Translations under genes and position numbers: made by a program
The notes under the pieces: generated by a model
Told to the model about the DNA's origin: nothing
Database searches by the model: none
Seen by the model: only the letters and a program-made list of their open reading frames with translations
Shown: positions 50,013 to 60,060 of the stretch, in pieces
Position numbering within the stretch: the first letter of the stretch is position 1
Layout: the number at the start of each line of letters is the position of its first letter
Assembly: GCF_002127535.1 (NCBI RefSeq)
Contig: NZ_MUBJ01000002.1
Location: 29,234 to 93,233, forward strand
DNA length: 64,000 nucleotides
Source of the DNA: Xenorhabdus vietnamensis
Lineage (GTDB): Bacteria; Pseudomonadota; Gammaproteobacteria; Enterobacterales; Enterobacteriaceae
Direction: 5' to 3'

Positions 50013-50728
50013 TGCGTTTTTATCGGCCTCTCGCGCCATTCGCTGCGATGACATTCGATCTGGATGATACGCTTTATGATAATCATCCTGTAATCGATAA
50101 AACCGAAAAAGAAGTGTTGTGTTTTATCAGGCAGTACGATGTCAGGTTCGGTCATTTTGGGCATGAAGATCTGTATTTATACCGTCAGGCCGTCCTTGAA
50201 CGGGAGCCGGATATTTACCATGATGTTACATCATGGCGCCGACAATCCGCAGAACTCATGTTTACCCATCATGGTTTCAGTCATGAAGAGACAGCACGTG
50301 GCATGGATGAAATTATGTCTTGCTTTGCGTATTGGCGTAATCAAATTGCTGTTCCAGAATCTACCCACAATACCTTGGCCATATTGGCAAAAAAAATGCC
50401 GTTGGTGGCAATTACCAATGGGAACGCTGAACCTGCCGCATGTGGGCTTGCCCCTTATTTTGATTTTGTCTTGAAAGCGGGCATAGATGGGCGTTCCAAG
50501 CCTTGCCCTGATATGTACCATCTGGCGGCTGAGCGTTTGAACCTACCCACCAATCAGATCCTGCATGTAGGGGATAACCTGAATACGGATGTAGAAGGGG
50601 CACTTTGCAGCGGTATGCAGGCTTGTTGGCTCAATATCGAAAATAAAGACCTGATGCGGGAACCTGAAGGGCGTTTGGTTCCACATGTTGAGATTTCTGA
50701 TTTGGCTTCTTTGATAGCACTGATATAA
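50012..50728 (+). CDS. yigB: HAD-superfamily FMN phosphatase YigB
   Basis: This 238-residue HAD hydrolase has motif I FDLDDTLYDN, motif II ITNGN, motif III lysine region KPCPDMY, and motif IV HVGDNLNTDVEGA. E. coli YigB dephosphorylates FMN in the riboflavin pathway. The cap is helical (subfamily I). It is translationally linked to xerC. Confidence 0.93.
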   Translation: MRFYRPLAPFAAMTFDLDDTLYDNHPVIDKTEKEVLCFIRQYDVRFGHFGHEDLYLYRQAVLEREPDIYHDVTSWRRQSAELMFTHHGFSHEETARGMDEIMSCFAYWRNQIAVPESTHNTLAILAKKMPLVAITNGNAEPAACGLAPYFDFVLKAGIDGRSKPCPDMYHLAAERLNLPTNQILHVGDNLNTDVEGALCSGMQACWLNIENKDLMREPEGRLVPHVEISDLASLIALI

Positions 50729-50742
50729 TTTCAGTTAGTTAT

Positions 50743-50758
50743 CTGTATAAAAAAACAG
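50743..50758 (+). promoter_or_regulatory. LexA (SOS) box upstream of uvrD
   Basis: CTGTATAAAAAAACAG fits the LexA consensus CTG-N10-CAG with an AT-rich centre and lies 38 bases before the uvrD ATG. E. coli uvrD is SOS-regulated through a box in the same place. A TATAAT at 50724-50729 could serve as the -10. Confidence 0.8.
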
Positions 50759-50796
50759 CTTGGTTTATTTATCCGAGCTAACAACTGATGGTAATT

Positions 50797-52962
50797 ATGG
50801 ACGTTTCTTATCTGCTCGAAAGCCTCAATGATAAACAGCGCGAAGCGGTCGCAGCATCCCGCAGTAATATGCTGGTGCTGGCGGGTGCCGGCAGTGGTAA
50901 AACGCGCGTGCTGGTTCACCGGATCGCTTGGTTACTGTCAGTTGAAAATGCCTCGCCGTTTTCCATCATGGCGGTTACGTTTACTAATAAAGCTGCGGCA
51001 GAGATGCGGCACCGCATTGAAAACCTGATTGGCACCAGTCAGGGGGGAATGTGGATCGGTACATTCCATAGCCTTGCTCACCGTTTGTTGCGCGCCCATC
51101 ACCTTGATGCCAATTTACCGCAGGATTTTCAGATCCTTGATAGCGACGATCAGCACCGTCTCATCAAACGCATCGTCAAGGCAATGAATCTGGATGACAA
51201 GCAGTGGCCAGCCCGTCAGGGGATGTGGTACATCAATGGCAAAAAAGATGAAGGTTTGCGCCCACAGCACATTGAAAGTTATGGCAATCCGGTAGAAGCA
51301 ACTTGGTTGAAAATCTATCAGGCCTATCAGGAAGCATGTGACCGGGCAGGATTGGTGGATTTTGCCGAATTGCTGTTACGCGCCCATGAACTTTGGCTGA
51401 ATAAGCCACAGATCCTGCAACATTATCGTGAACGTTTCACGAATATACTGGTAGATGAATTTCAGGATACTAACAGTATTCAATACGCCTGGATTCGCCT
51501 GCTGGCTGGCGAGAGGGGCAAGGTCATGATTGTCGGGGATGATGATCAGTCCATTTATGGCTGGCGTGGTGCGCAGGTAGAAAATATCCAGCGCTTCCTC
51601 AAGGATTTTCCGGGGGCGGAGACTATCCGTCTGGAACAGAATTATCGCTCGACCAGCAATATCCTTAAGGCTGCAAATGCCCTGATTGCCCATAACAGTG
51701 ATCGTTTGGGCAAAAATTTATGGACAGAAGGGAGTGATGGAGAGCCGATTTCACTTTATTGCGCCTTCAATGAGCTGGATGAATCCCGTTATGTTGTCGG
51801 TCGTATCAAGCATTGGCTGGATAATGGCGGTGCACTGAAAGAGTGTGCGATCTTGTATCGAAGCAATGCCCAATCTAGGGTCTTGGAAGAAGCCTTGTTG
51901 CAGGTTTCCATGCCTTACCGCATTTATGGTGGCCAGCGTTTCTTCGAACGTCAGGAAATCAAAGATGCCTTGTCCTATCTGCGATTGGTGGTAAACCGTC
52001 AAGATGATACTGCCTTTGAACGCGTGGTGAATACACCAACGCGCGGTATTGGTGACAGAACACTTGATGTTGTACGCCAAGTAGCGCGTGATCAGCAAAA
52101 AACCTTGTGGGAAAGTAGCCTATTATTGATACAAGAAAAAGTGTTGGCTGGTCGTGCGGCATCCGCATTGCAGCGCTTCATTGAATTGATTGAAGCGTTG
52201 GAAACTGAAACGCAGGAAATGCCATTGCATGTGCAGACCGATCGCATTATCCGTGATTCTGGTCTGTGGGCGATGTATCAACAAGAAAAAGGTGAAAAGG
52301 CGCAGGCGCGTATCGAAAACCTTGAAGAATTGGTCACCGCAACCCGCCAATTCAGCTATCAGGATGAAGATGAAAACCTGCTGCCATTGCAGGCCTTCCT
52401 CTCCCATGCAGCGCTTGAATCCGGGGAAGGGCAGGCGGATGCCTATCAGGATGCCGTGCAATTGATGACACTGCATTCAGCGAAAGGTCTGGAATTCCCG
52501 CAAGTCTTTATTGTAGGCATGGAAGAAGGCATGTTTCCGAGTCAGATGTCCATTGACGAAAGCGGCCGGTTGGAAGAAGAGCGGCGTTTGGCCTATGTTG
52601 GGGTTACCAGGGCGATGGAAAAACTGACGCTGACTTATGCCGAAAGCCGTCGCTTATATGGCAAGGAAGTGAATCATCGCCCATCTCGTTTTATTGGGGA
52701 ACTACCGACGGAATGCGTGGCAGAAGTTCGTCTGAGAGCAACCGTATCCCGTCCGGTCAGTCACAAACGGCTGGGTACGCCCATCAGCGCCAGCGATAGT
52801 GGTTACGTACTTGGACAGCGTGTACGTCACCCCAAATTTGGTGAAGGGACGATTATCAATATAGAAGGCAGTGGGGAGCATTGCCGTTTGCAAATTGCGT
52901 TTCAAGGTGAAGGCATCAAGTGGCTGGTGGCCGCTTATGCCAGACTCGAAACGGGCCAATAA
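50797..52962 (+). CDS. uvrD: DNA helicase II UvrD
   Basis: This 721-residue SF1A 3'-5' helicase is used in nucleotide excision and mismatch repair. It has Walker [11 protein letters not shown] (about 28-37), [45 protein letters not shown] and YVGVTRAMEKL. The C-terminal Tudor-like domain (QRVRHPKFGEGTIINIEG...IKWLVAAYARLE), which binds RNA polymerase, is present and distinguishes it from Rep. ATG 50797 (MDVSYLLESLNDKQREAV) fits E. coli better than ATG 50788. Confidence 0.97.
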   Translation: MDVSYLLESLNDKQREAVAASRSNMLVLAGAGSGKTRVLVHRIAWLLSVENASPFSIMAVTFTNKAAAEMRHRIENLIGTSQGGMWIGTFHSLAHRLLRAHHLDANLPQDFQILDSDDQHRLIKRIVKAMNLDDKQWPARQGMWYINGKKDEGLRPQHIESYGNPVEATWLKIYQAYQEACDRAGLVDFAELLLRAHELWLNKPQILQHYRERFTNILVDEFQDTNSIQYAWIRLLAGERGKVMIVGDDDQSIYGWRGAQVENIQRFLKDFPGAETIRLEQNYRSTSNILKAANALIAHNSDRLGKNLWTEGSDGEPISLYCAFNELDESRYVVGRIKHWLDNGGALKECAILYRSNAQSRVLEEALLQVSMPYRIYGGQRFFERQEIKDALSYLRLVVNRQDDTAFERVVNTPTRGIGDRTLDVVRQVARDQQKTLWESSLLLIQEKVLAGRAASALQRFIELIEALETETQEMPLHVQTDRIIRDSGLWAMYQQEKGEKAQARIENLEELVTATRQFSYQDEDENLLPLQAFLSHAALESGEGQADAYQDAVQLMTLHSAKGLEFPQVFIVGMEEGMFPSQMSIDESGRLEEERRLAYVGVTRAMEKLTLTYAESRRLYGKEVNHRPSRFIGELPTECVAEVRLRATVSRPVSHKRLGTPISASDSGYVLGQRVRHPKFGEGTIINIEGSGEHCRLQIAFQGEGIKWLVAAYARLETGQ

Positions 52963-53050
52963 TCCGGTCGAATGTTGACAGGCTTTTTCTTCTAAGCGTA
53001 ACATTCGCGCCTTACGATAAACGTAGGGAGTATAAGGAGACTTATGGTAC

Positions 53051-54001
53051 ATGCTGAACGCATTTAAATTAGAGAATAATCGCCTGCTCCGTCTTGAACT
53101 TGAAGAAGGTGATAAGTTATCTGACTCTATGTGGGTAGATTTAGTTGGGCTGGGGGATAATGATCGCCTCCGGGTCCAGAATGAGCTGGGACAAGTTCTG
53201 GCGACCCGCACTGAATTAGATGACATTGAGGCATCGGCCCGTTTTTTTGAAGATGAAGATGGTATGCACGTCCACTCATTCTTCTACTTTGAAGATGCCG
53301 AAGACCATGCTGGCAACTCGACAGTCGCATTTACCATCCGTGACGGTCGTCTCTACACATTGCGAGAGCGTGAACTCCCTGCATTTCGATTATATCGAAT
53401 GCGCGCCCGTAACCAGACGATGGTTGACGGGAATGCCTATGAACTGCTGCTGGACTTGTTCGAAACTAAAATCGAACAATTGGCTGATGTCATTGAAAAC
53501 ATTTATAGTGTGCTGGAATCCCTGAGCCGGGTCATTATGAAAGGCAAGCAGGGTGATGAGTTTGATTCTGCTTTGTCTAACCTTGCTGAGCAGGAAGATA
53601 TTGGCTGGAAAGTCCGCTTGTGTTTGATGGATAGCCAACGTGCCCTGAACTTCCTTGTGCGTCGTGCCCGCTTGCCTGCCAATCAATTGGAACAGGCCCG
53701 CGAAATTCTGCGGGATATTGAATCCTTGCTGCCACACAATGAATCTCTGTTCCAGAAAGTGAATTTCTTAATGCAGGCGGCGATGGGCTTTATCAACATT
53801 GAACAGAGCCGCATTATCAAGATCTTCTCTGTTGTTTCTGTGGTATTCCTGCCACCGACGTTGGTAGCGTCCAGTTATGGTATGAACTTCAAATTTATGC
53901 CGGAATTGGACTGGACATTCGGCTATCCTGCCGCTATTGGATTGATGATAGCAGCAGGTTTGGCCCCTTATCTCTACTTCAAGCGGAAAAACTGGCTGTA
54001 G
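53051..54001 (+). CDS. corA: Magnesium transporter CorA
   Basis: This 316-residue pentameric Mg/Co/Ni channel has a large N-terminal cytoplasmic funnel domain, a long stalk helix and two C-terminal transmembrane helices (about 258-278 and 290-310). The GMN selectivity motif is in [13 protein letters not shown], and the C-terminal basic end is YFKRKNWL. Its length equals E. coli CorA. Between uvrD and corA, CGAATGTT / AACATTCG (52969-52976, 53000-53007) could form a leader hairpin. Confidence 0.97.
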   Translation: MLNAFKLENNRLLRLELEEGDKLSDSMWVDLVGLGDNDRLRVQNELGQVLATRTELDDIEASARFFEDEDGMHVHSFFYFEDAEDHAGNSTVAFTIRDGRLYTLRERELPAFRLYRMRARNQTMVDGNAYELLLDLFETKIEQLADVIENIYSVLESLSRVIMKGKQGDEFDSALSNLAEQEDIGWKVRLCLMDSQRALNFLVRRARLPANQLEQAREILRDIESLLPHNESLFQKVNFLMQAAMGFINIEQSRIIKIFSVVSVVFLPPTLVASSYGMNFKFMPELDWTFGYPAAIGLMIAAGLAPYLYFKRKNWL

Positions 54002-54047
54002 TCATTTCATCAGTTGTCAATAAAAACCACGTCCGATTTAATGGATA

Positions 54048-54084
54048 AACTGACCCGATTTATTAATAATGTTTTGGGTCAGTT
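54048..54084. terminator. Hairpin between convergent corA and rarD
   Basis: A perfect 9-bp inverted repeat, AACTGACCC / GGGTCAGTT, has a 19-base AT-rich loop. It lies 46 bases after corA and 18 bases before the rarD stop. There is no strong T-run. Confidence 0.45.
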
Positions 54085-54102
54085 CAAACAGATGAGAGCG
54101 AT

Positions 54103-55017
54103 TTATCTCGTTTCGGGGTGTTTAGCTGCTTTACGCAAGCGGCGTTGAGTATAAAGCGCATCCAGCGTAAACAAAATCAATGCAGCCCAGATAAAGCCAA
54201 AAGTGATCAAACGCTCGGGTCCTATTTTCTCACCAAAAGCCAGTGTTGCCAGCAAAAACATCAGTGTTGGGCCAAGATACTGGAAGAAGCCCAGGGTGGA
54301 CAAACGTAGATGTGCGGCTGCTGCGGTAAAGAGCAACAATGGCACAGTTGTAATAATACCGGCAGCAATCAGCATAAGATTCAAAGAATACGCATTGTCC
54401 AGCATATTGCTTGTCGGACTATGGGTAAAAAATAGTAGGTAAGTCAGAGCAACAGGGAACACCCAGATTGTCTCAATCAACATACCTGTTTGTGCATCCA
54501 CTCCCAGTTTTTTGCGGATCAACCCATAGACGGCAAATGTCGTCGCTAAATACAAACCAACTACCGGTACAGAGCCAAAGTGCCATAGTTGGATCAGTAC
54601 GCCAGTAAAGGCTAATCCTACGGCAATCCACTGCATACGACGGAAACGTTCACCAAGAAAAATCATGCCAAACAGCACACTTACCAGAGGGTTAATAAAA
54701 TACCCCAGACTCGCTTCAAGCAGATGGTTATTATTAACCGCCCAAATATAAGTCAGCCAGTTACTGGTAATAGTGAAAGCAGTGATACCTAACAGCAGCA
54801 GAATTTTAGGTTGACGGACGACAGTCCAAACTTGACGCCAGTGACGAGTCACTATCAGCATCAGTACCATAAAAAAAACCGACCATATAACGCGGTGTGA
54901 CACGATTTCATCGGGGGGCACATATTGTATGGCCTTGAAGTAGATAGGAGCCAATCCCCAAATGAGATAAGCCCCCAAGGCATACAGGATACCTTGGGTC
55001 GTATTTTGGTTAGTCAT
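54103..55017 (-). CDS. rarD: EamA-family permease RarD
   Basis: This 304-residue drug/metabolite-transporter (DMT) protein has about ten transmembrane helices in two EamA repeats. It matches E. coli RarD (GYFINPLVSVLFGMIFLGERFRRMQW; LLLFTAAAAHLRLSTLGFFQYLGPTLMFLLA). The substrate is unknown; the chloramphenicol-sensitivity label comes from a Pseudomonas relative. It converges on corA. Confidence 0.92.
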   Translation of the reverse strand: MTNQNTTQGILYALGAYLIWGLAPIYFKAIQYVPPDEIVSHRVIWSVFFMVLMLIVTRHWRQVWTVVRQPKILLLLGITAFTITSNWLTYIWAVNNNHLLEASLGYFINPLVSVLFGMIFLGERFRRMQWIAVGLAFTGVLIQLWHFGSVPVVGLYLATTFAVYGLIRKKLGVDAQTGMLIETIWVFPVALTYLLFFTHSPTSNMLDNAYSLNLMLIAAGIITTVPLLLFTAAAAHLRLSTLGFFQYLGPTLMFLLATLAFGEKIGPERLITFGFIWAALILFTLDALYTQRRLRKAAKHPETR

Positions 55018-55507
55018 AATATCCTTGGATGTTTAGAGAGTGTTCAGAAAAAATCAGAGGAGCTTGTTAAGAAAATGATAGCTCATAAACCTATACAATG
55101 TGTCATTGGGATGAATGATTTACAAGTAGTTAATGGCATGAGTAATAAATTAAATTTTTTCACCCATTTAAATGGCGTTTTATGCTAAATTTTTATGATT
55201 AGGTGAATTAGTTGTCTGTATTTATACAGTCTGGTTCCTGTTTTATCTCAAATTTTGTATACACTGTGGAAGATTAAAAAATGAACATTTTGTGGGCGTT
55301 TTTGCCGATATTGTACTATAGGGAAGGCGAAGAGGGCTTCAATAAATTATAAACTCATGGTGGGGGTTAGAAATGGGGGGTTTGGCAGTTATCAGTATCA
55401 AATGAAAAGGGAATGTGTTTTGTTGGCACATTCCTTTATTTATTTTAAATTTGTATTTTGGGTATTGGTATTTGATGGATATTGTTGTTTGAAATTAATA
55501 AAGAATA
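55018..55507. other. 490-bp intergenic region between rarD and yigI
   Basis: There is no supported ORF. It carries a G-rich patch, GGTGGGGGTTAGAAATGGGG, at 55359-55380 in otherwise AT-rich DNA. A hairpin GGAATGTG / CACATTCC (55410-55417, 55427-55434) has a U-rich tail when read on the minus strand, so it could terminate yigI. The promoter of rarD should lie near 55018-55200. Confidence 0.5.
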
Positions 55508-55993
55508 TTAACCAACCAAATAAGTCCCCATTGCACTGGCAATATGCACTTGTTTCTCATTATGCAATTCAATTCTGGCGACAGAAACTTTATTACCAGA
55601 GCGGATAATGTTGCAACTGGCGGTAAATACTTCACCACGTCCGGGCCTCAGGTAATCCACACGCAAATCAATAGTGCCCAATGTCGTGAGGCGTTTTTGG
55701 ATCTCTGGGATTGTGAGCGTTTCAATTGCCGCCAGTGCGTTGCCTGCACAAACCAGCCCTCCTGCAACATCTAATATGGAAGCGATCGCACCACCGTGCA
55801 GAATTTTATGCACCATATTACCGACTAATTTTTCCTGATAGCGAAATTGCAGTTCTACATAGTCTTGTTCGAAGCGGAGCAATTCAAGACCCAACAGTTG
55901 GTTGAATGGCATATGATAAACAAAAACTTCACCAATAAATTTTCGGGCTTCTTCTGGCGTTAAGGTTGTGTCTGCTCGCTGTATATTTTCCAT
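55508..55993 (-). CDS. yigI: Hotdog-fold acyl-CoA thioesterase YigI
   Basis: This 161-residue PaaI/YigI-type hotdog thioesterase has the family segment [24 protein letters not shown] and [22 protein letters not shown], close to E. coli YigI, reported as a medium- and long-chain acyl-CoA thioesterase. It stands alone on the minus strand between rarD and pldA. Confidence 0.92.
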   Translation of the reverse strand: MENIQRADTTLTPEEARKFIGEVFVYHMPFNQLLGLELLRFEQDYVELQFRYQEKLVGNMVHKILHGGAIASILDVAGGLVCAGNALAAIETLTIPEIQKRLTTLGTIDLRVDYLRPGRGEVFTASCNIIRSGNKVSVARIELHNEKQVHIASAMGTYLVG

Positions 55994-56214
55994 GGTGGAT
56001 TTCCTGATAATGAAAAGTAAAGCCGACTGATATTAAATGGATATTTATAGTTAATAACTTGTTAAGTTTATGCTTTCGTTATCAACTTTGCCAGTCTGTG
56101 AAGTGCTTCGAAAAACAATTCATCGAAAAAAACAGACTACAAAAAATAATCATATAGTGTGTAGAATAAGCAGTAATTTTTTAGTTTGAAATTACCACCA
56201 TAGGAAAACCAGAA

Positions 56215-57075
56215 ATGCGCTTGTTATGGAATATACTGGTTATTATCGGTTTATTATCGCCATTGGCTCATGCAGCAAACAATCAGGTTGGTGAAGTGAG
56301 AGGGAGTGTGCTCTCGATGATGTTGGGCGAGCAAGATTCTGCGTTAATGCTCTATCCCTATGATACGAATTACATTATTTACACTTATGGCAACAAAGTT
56401 AATAAACCGGCGATTCATAGCTATGATTGGGCAGATCATGTCCGCAAAGATGAAGTCATTTTTCAGATAAGTTTCGGCTTTCCATTGTGGCGAGGAATTG
56501 CTGGAGAGAATTCGTTGCTTGGCGCCTCTTATACACAGCGTTCATGGTGGCAATTCAGTAATAAAACGGAATCGTCTCCGTTTCGTGAAACGAATTATGA
56601 ACCGCAACTTTTTTTGGCATGGTTAACTGACTATGAATTTGCCGGCTGGCACTTGCGGGAAATTGAGGCAGGGTTGAACCATCAATCCAACGGGCGGCCA
56701 GAAGCGACTTCCCGTAGCTGGAACCGACTTTATGCGCGCATTATGGCTCAGAATGGCAATTGGCAGGTGGATTTTAAACCGTGGTATCGACTCCCCGAAA
56801 GCTCCCGTCATGATGATAACCCAGAGATGATCCGCTATATGGGGCATTACCGACTGAAAATTGGTTATATCTGGGGCGATAGTGTGTTTACCGCTCAAGG
56901 GCACTATAACTGGAACAATGGTTATGGTAGTGGAGAATTGGGGTGGAGTTATCCGATATCGAAACATGTTCGTGTATATACGCAACTTTTCTGCGGTTAT
57001 GGCGAATCAATGATTGACTACAATTTCAAGCAGACCCGTTTTGGTATAGGTGTCATGCTGAATGATATGCTGTAA
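56215..57075 (+). CDS. pldA: Outer-membrane phospholipase A
   Basis: This 286-residue outer-membrane beta-barrel phospholipase (OMPLA) begins with signal peptide MRLLWNILVIIGLLSPLAHA (20 residues). The catalytic residues are visible in NHQSNGR...SRSWNRLY: His156, Ser158 and Asn170 in precursor numbering, with the same spacing as E. coli His142/Ser144/Asn156. The alternating amphipathic strands end in a barrel-type C-terminus. It degrades surface phospholipids that leak into the outer leaflet. It precedes recQ. Confidence 0.95.
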   Translation: MRLLWNILVIIGLLSPLAHAANNQVGEVRGSVLSMMLGEQDSALMLYPYDTNYIIYTYGNKVNKPAIHSYDWADHVRKDEVIFQISFGFPLWRGIAGENSLLGASYTQRSWWQFSNKTESSPFRETNYEPQLFLAWLTDYEFAGWHLREIEAGLNHQSNGRPEATSRSWNRLYARIMAQNGNWQVDFKPWYRLPESSRHDDNPEMIRYMGHYRLKIGYIWGDSVFTAQGHYNWNNGYGSGELGWSYPISKHVRVYTQLFCGYGESMIDYNFKQTRFGIGVMLNDML

Positions 57076-57187
57076 CAATTCTTACAGTGAGATAGCATAA
57101 TATGCAGGCGCTTGGATCGCGGCTGTATTCTTTACAGCCTATTTTTAGGTTTTTTCAGGGATTAGCTTCTAACGATCGAGGAAAGGC

Positions 57188-59014
57188 GTGTCTACCGCAG
57201 AACTCATCAGCACGGCATCGCTGGCTGAACAAGCATTACGAAAAACATTCGGATACCAACAATTTCGTCCGGGACAGCAGCAGGTTATTGACGCCGTTCT
57301 TGATGGGCGAGATTGTCTGGTCATTATGCCAACGGGAGGCGGTAAATCGCTGTGTTACCAGATTCCTGCACTGGTAAAAAGCGGGCTGACTCTGGTTGTA
57401 TCTCCATTAATCTCATTGATGAAAGATCAGGTTGATCAGCTACGTGCGAATGGAGTTGAAGCAGAATGCCTGAACTCAACCCAAAGTCGTGAACAGCAAT
57501 TTGATATCATTCAACGTTGCCGTCAAGGGGGTATTAAACTGCTCTATGTCGCCCCTGAACGGTTGGTAACAGATAACTTTCTTGATCAGCTTCACGATTG
57601 GCAGCCTGCTTTACTGGCCGTCGATGAAGCCCACTGTATTTCTCAATGGGGACATGATTTTCGTCCGGAGTACCGCGCATTAGGGCAACTTCGCCGCCGT
57701 TTCCCCGAGCTTCCTGTGATTGCACTAACGGCAACAGCAGATAAAACAACCCGTCAGGATATCGTGCGTTTATTGGAGTTGCATGAGCCGATTATCCATA
57801 TCAGTAGCTTCGATCGTCCCAACATTCGCTACACCTTAGTGGAGAAATATAAACCGCTTGATCAACTCTGGTCATTTGTTCGTGGTCAGCAAGGAAAAAG
57901 TGGGATTATCTACTGTAATAGTCGCACTAAAGTGGAAGAAACTGTGGAGCGTTTGCAAAAGCGGGGGTTAAGTGTTGCCCCTTATCACGCAGGGCTGGAA
58001 AACAATCAACGTGCATGGGTACAGGATGCTTTCCAGCGCGATGATTTGCAGGTCGTTGTAGCAACGGTAGCATTTGGTATGGGGATTAATAAACCTAATG
58101 TGCGCTTTGTTGTGCACTTTGATATTCCCCGCAATATCGAATCTTATTATCAAGAAACGGGCCGGGCCGGGCGAGATGGCTTACCAGCAGAAGCTGTATT
58201 ATTTTACGATCCTGCGGATATGGCGTGGCTGCGTCGTTGCTTGGAAGAAAAACCCGCGGGTGAACAACAGGACATTGAACGACACAAACTCAATGCCATG
58301 GGCGCGTTTGCAGAGGCGCAGACTTGCCGGCGTTTGGTGTTGCTGAATTATTTCGGGGAAAGCAGGCAAACAGCCTGCGGCAATTGTGATATTTGCCTTG
58401 ATCCCCCCAAGCGTTACGACGGTCTGGTGGAGGCACAGAAAGCGCTATCCTGTATCTATCGTGTTGGACAACGTTTTGGGATTGGCTATATTGTAGAAGT
58501 GCTACGTGGTGCGAATAATCAACGCATTAGAGATTTTGGGCACGATAAACTGCCTGTTTATGGCATTGGTAAAGAACAGAGTCAGGAGCATTGGATGAGC
58601 GTCTTGCGTCAGCTCATTCATTTGGGACTGATTAGCCAAAACATCGCCAACTATTCTGCGCTGCAACTGACTGAGGCTTCACGGCCTGTATTGCGTGGTG
58701 AAATATCTCTGCAACTTGCTGTGCCACGTATCCAGAATTTGAAAAGCCGAAATCAGCAAAACAAATCGTACAGTGGAAACTATGACCGAAAATTATTTGC
58801 TAAGTTACGTAAATTGCGTAAGTCCATTGCTGATGAAAACAATATTCCACCCTTTGTTGTTTTCAATGACGTTACATTAATTGAGATGGCAGAACAGTAT
58901 CCAATAACACCAGATGAACTTTTGTTGATTAATGGTATTGGGCAACGGAAATTGGAACGTTTTGGAGACGCATTTATGACGTTGATCCGTGAGCATTTTG
59001 AAGGGTTTGAGTAA
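57188..59014 (+). CDS. recQ: ATP-dependent DNA helicase RecQ
   Basis: This 608-residue helicase has motif 0 [14 protein letters not shown], Walker [13 protein letters not shown] box [19 protein letters not shown], an arginine finger in [12 protein letters not shown], the RQC zinc cysteines ([13 protein letters not shown]...CGNCDICL) and a C-terminal HRDC domain (about 525-600). It acts in RecF-pathway recombination. The start is GTG 57188 after GAGGAAAG. It lies 26 bases before pldB: the rhtC-rhtB pair found here in E. coli is missing. Confidence 0.96.
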   Translation: MSTAELISTASLAEQALRKTFGYQQFRPGQQQVIDAVLDGRDCLVIMPTGGGKSLCYQIPALVKSGLTLVVSPLISLMKDQVDQLRANGVEAECLNSTQSREQQFDIIQRCRQGGIKLLYVAPERLVTDNFLDQLHDWQPALLAVDEAHCISQWGHDFRPEYRALGQLRRRFPELPVIALTATADKTTRQDIVRLLELHEPIIHISSFDRPNIRYTLVEKYKPLDQLWSFVRGQQGKSGIIYCNSRTKVEETVERLQKRGLSVAPYHAGLENNQRAWVQDAFQRDDLQVVVATVAFGMGINKPNVRFVVHFDIPRNIESYYQETGRAGRDGLPAEAVLFYDPADMAWLRRCLEEKPAGEQQDIERHKLNAMGAFAEAQTCRRLVLLNYFGESRQTACGNCDICLDPPKRYDGLVEAQKALSCIYRVGQRFGIGYIVEVLRGANNQRIRDFGHDKLPVYGIGKEQSQEHWMSVLRQLIHLGLISQNIANYSALQLTEASRPVLRGEISLQLAVPRIQNLKSRNQQNKSYSGNYDRKLFAKLRKLRKSIADENNIPPFVVFNDVTLIEMAEQYPITPDELLLINGIGQRKLERFGDAFMTLIREHFEGFE

Positions 59015-59040
59015 ATAAAGAATATGACAGAGGATGATGA

Positions 59041-60039
59041 ATGGTGCCTGAGATATTGAAAGCAAGCTGGTTAAACCGTGAACCTCAGTTCTCTGCCTTT
59101 ACAAATGGACTGTTACTGAATTTTTGGCAAACGAGGGAAGAAAGGCAATTTATGGGAGTTGATGATGTTCCCATCCATTATGTCTCCTTTTGTTCTCCCC
59201 ACCATGACAAAACACTCGTGATTTTGCCCGGCCGAAGTGAAAGCTATATGAAATATCCAGAAGTGGCTTACGATTTTTACCACTTGGGCTACGATATTTT
59301 CATTATTGACCATCGTGGGCAAGGTCGTTCTGGGCGAATGTTGGATGATCGACAAAAAGGCCATGTCGAAGAGTTCGATCATTATGTGGATGATTTCACT
59401 AAGCTTATTGAGCTTGAAGTGTTTACCCGTCAGTCTCATCGCTGTTATGCACTGGCCCATTCAATGGGCGGTGCGATCTTGAGTCGTTTTCTGATCCGTT
59501 ACCAAGAGCCGATTTTTCGTGCTGCGGCATTATGTGCACCGATGTTTGGCATTTATTTACCGATGCCCCGTTGGTTGGCCAATATTCTGGTCAACCAGGC
59601 GGAACCTTATTTCAAAAGGCGTACCGCTTATGCTTTATCAACGGGACAATGGCAACCATTGCCCTATTTTATCAATTTATTAACGCACAGTTATGCACGT
59701 TACCAACGTTATGTGCGTTACTATGCTGATTATCCTGAATTGCGCCTTGGAGGGCCGACTTACCATTGGATGCGTGAAAGTATGCTGATGGGCGATCATC
59801 TGATTGAAAATGCGGGTAAAATTCAGACTCCACTCATGGTATTACAAGCGAGTGAAGATAAGGTAGTAAATAATCGGGAGTTACTGGCTTTTTGCGAATC
59901 TCGCCAAAAAGCGGGAACAGGAAAAGAAGAACAAAGTCCTCTGATTATCTACGGGGCTCATCATGAAATCCTGTTCGAAGAAGATGTATTGCGGGCACAG
60001 GCTCTCAATGCAATTTGTGATTTTTTTGACCAGCACTGA
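59041..60039 (+). CDS. pldB: Lysophospholipase L2
   Basis: This 332-residue alpha/beta hydrolase (serine aminopeptidase S33-type) has the nucleophile elbow AHSMGG, an oxyanion region LPGRSESYMKYPE, DHRGQGRSGR, and Asp and His positions in QASEDKVVNN and YGAHHEILFE. It matches E. coli PldB. The substrate in E. coli is lysophospholipid. The ATG has AGAGGATG upstream. It is followed by yigL after 21 bases. Confidence 0.94.
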   Translation: MVPEILKASWLNREPQFSAFTNGLLLNFWQTREERQFMGVDDVPIHYVSFCSPHHDKTLVILPGRSESYMKYPEVAYDFYHLGYDIFIIDHRGQGRSGRMLDDRQKGHVEEFDHYVDDFTKLIELEVFTRQSHRCYALAHSMGGAILSRFLIRYQEPIFRAAALCAPMFGIYLPMPRWLANILVNQAEPYFKRRTAYALSTGQWQPLPYFINLLTHSYARYQRYVRYYADYPELRLGGPTYHWMRESMLMGDHLIENAGKIQTPLMVLQASEDKVVNNRELLAFCESRQKAGTGKEEQSPLIIYGAHHEILFEEDVLRAQALNAICDFFDQH

Positions 60040-60060
60040 TCTAGTTTAGGAACCATAACC

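Noticed and set aside
52702-53226. 174-codon minus-strand ORF across the uvrD-corA junction
   Set aside because: It covers the ends of two conserved genes and has a Ser/Arg-rich composition typical of a shadow frame.
55357-55608. 83-codon plus-strand ORF between rarD and yigI
   Set aside because: Its second half is antisense to yigI, it lacks a ribosome-binding site and it has no family match.
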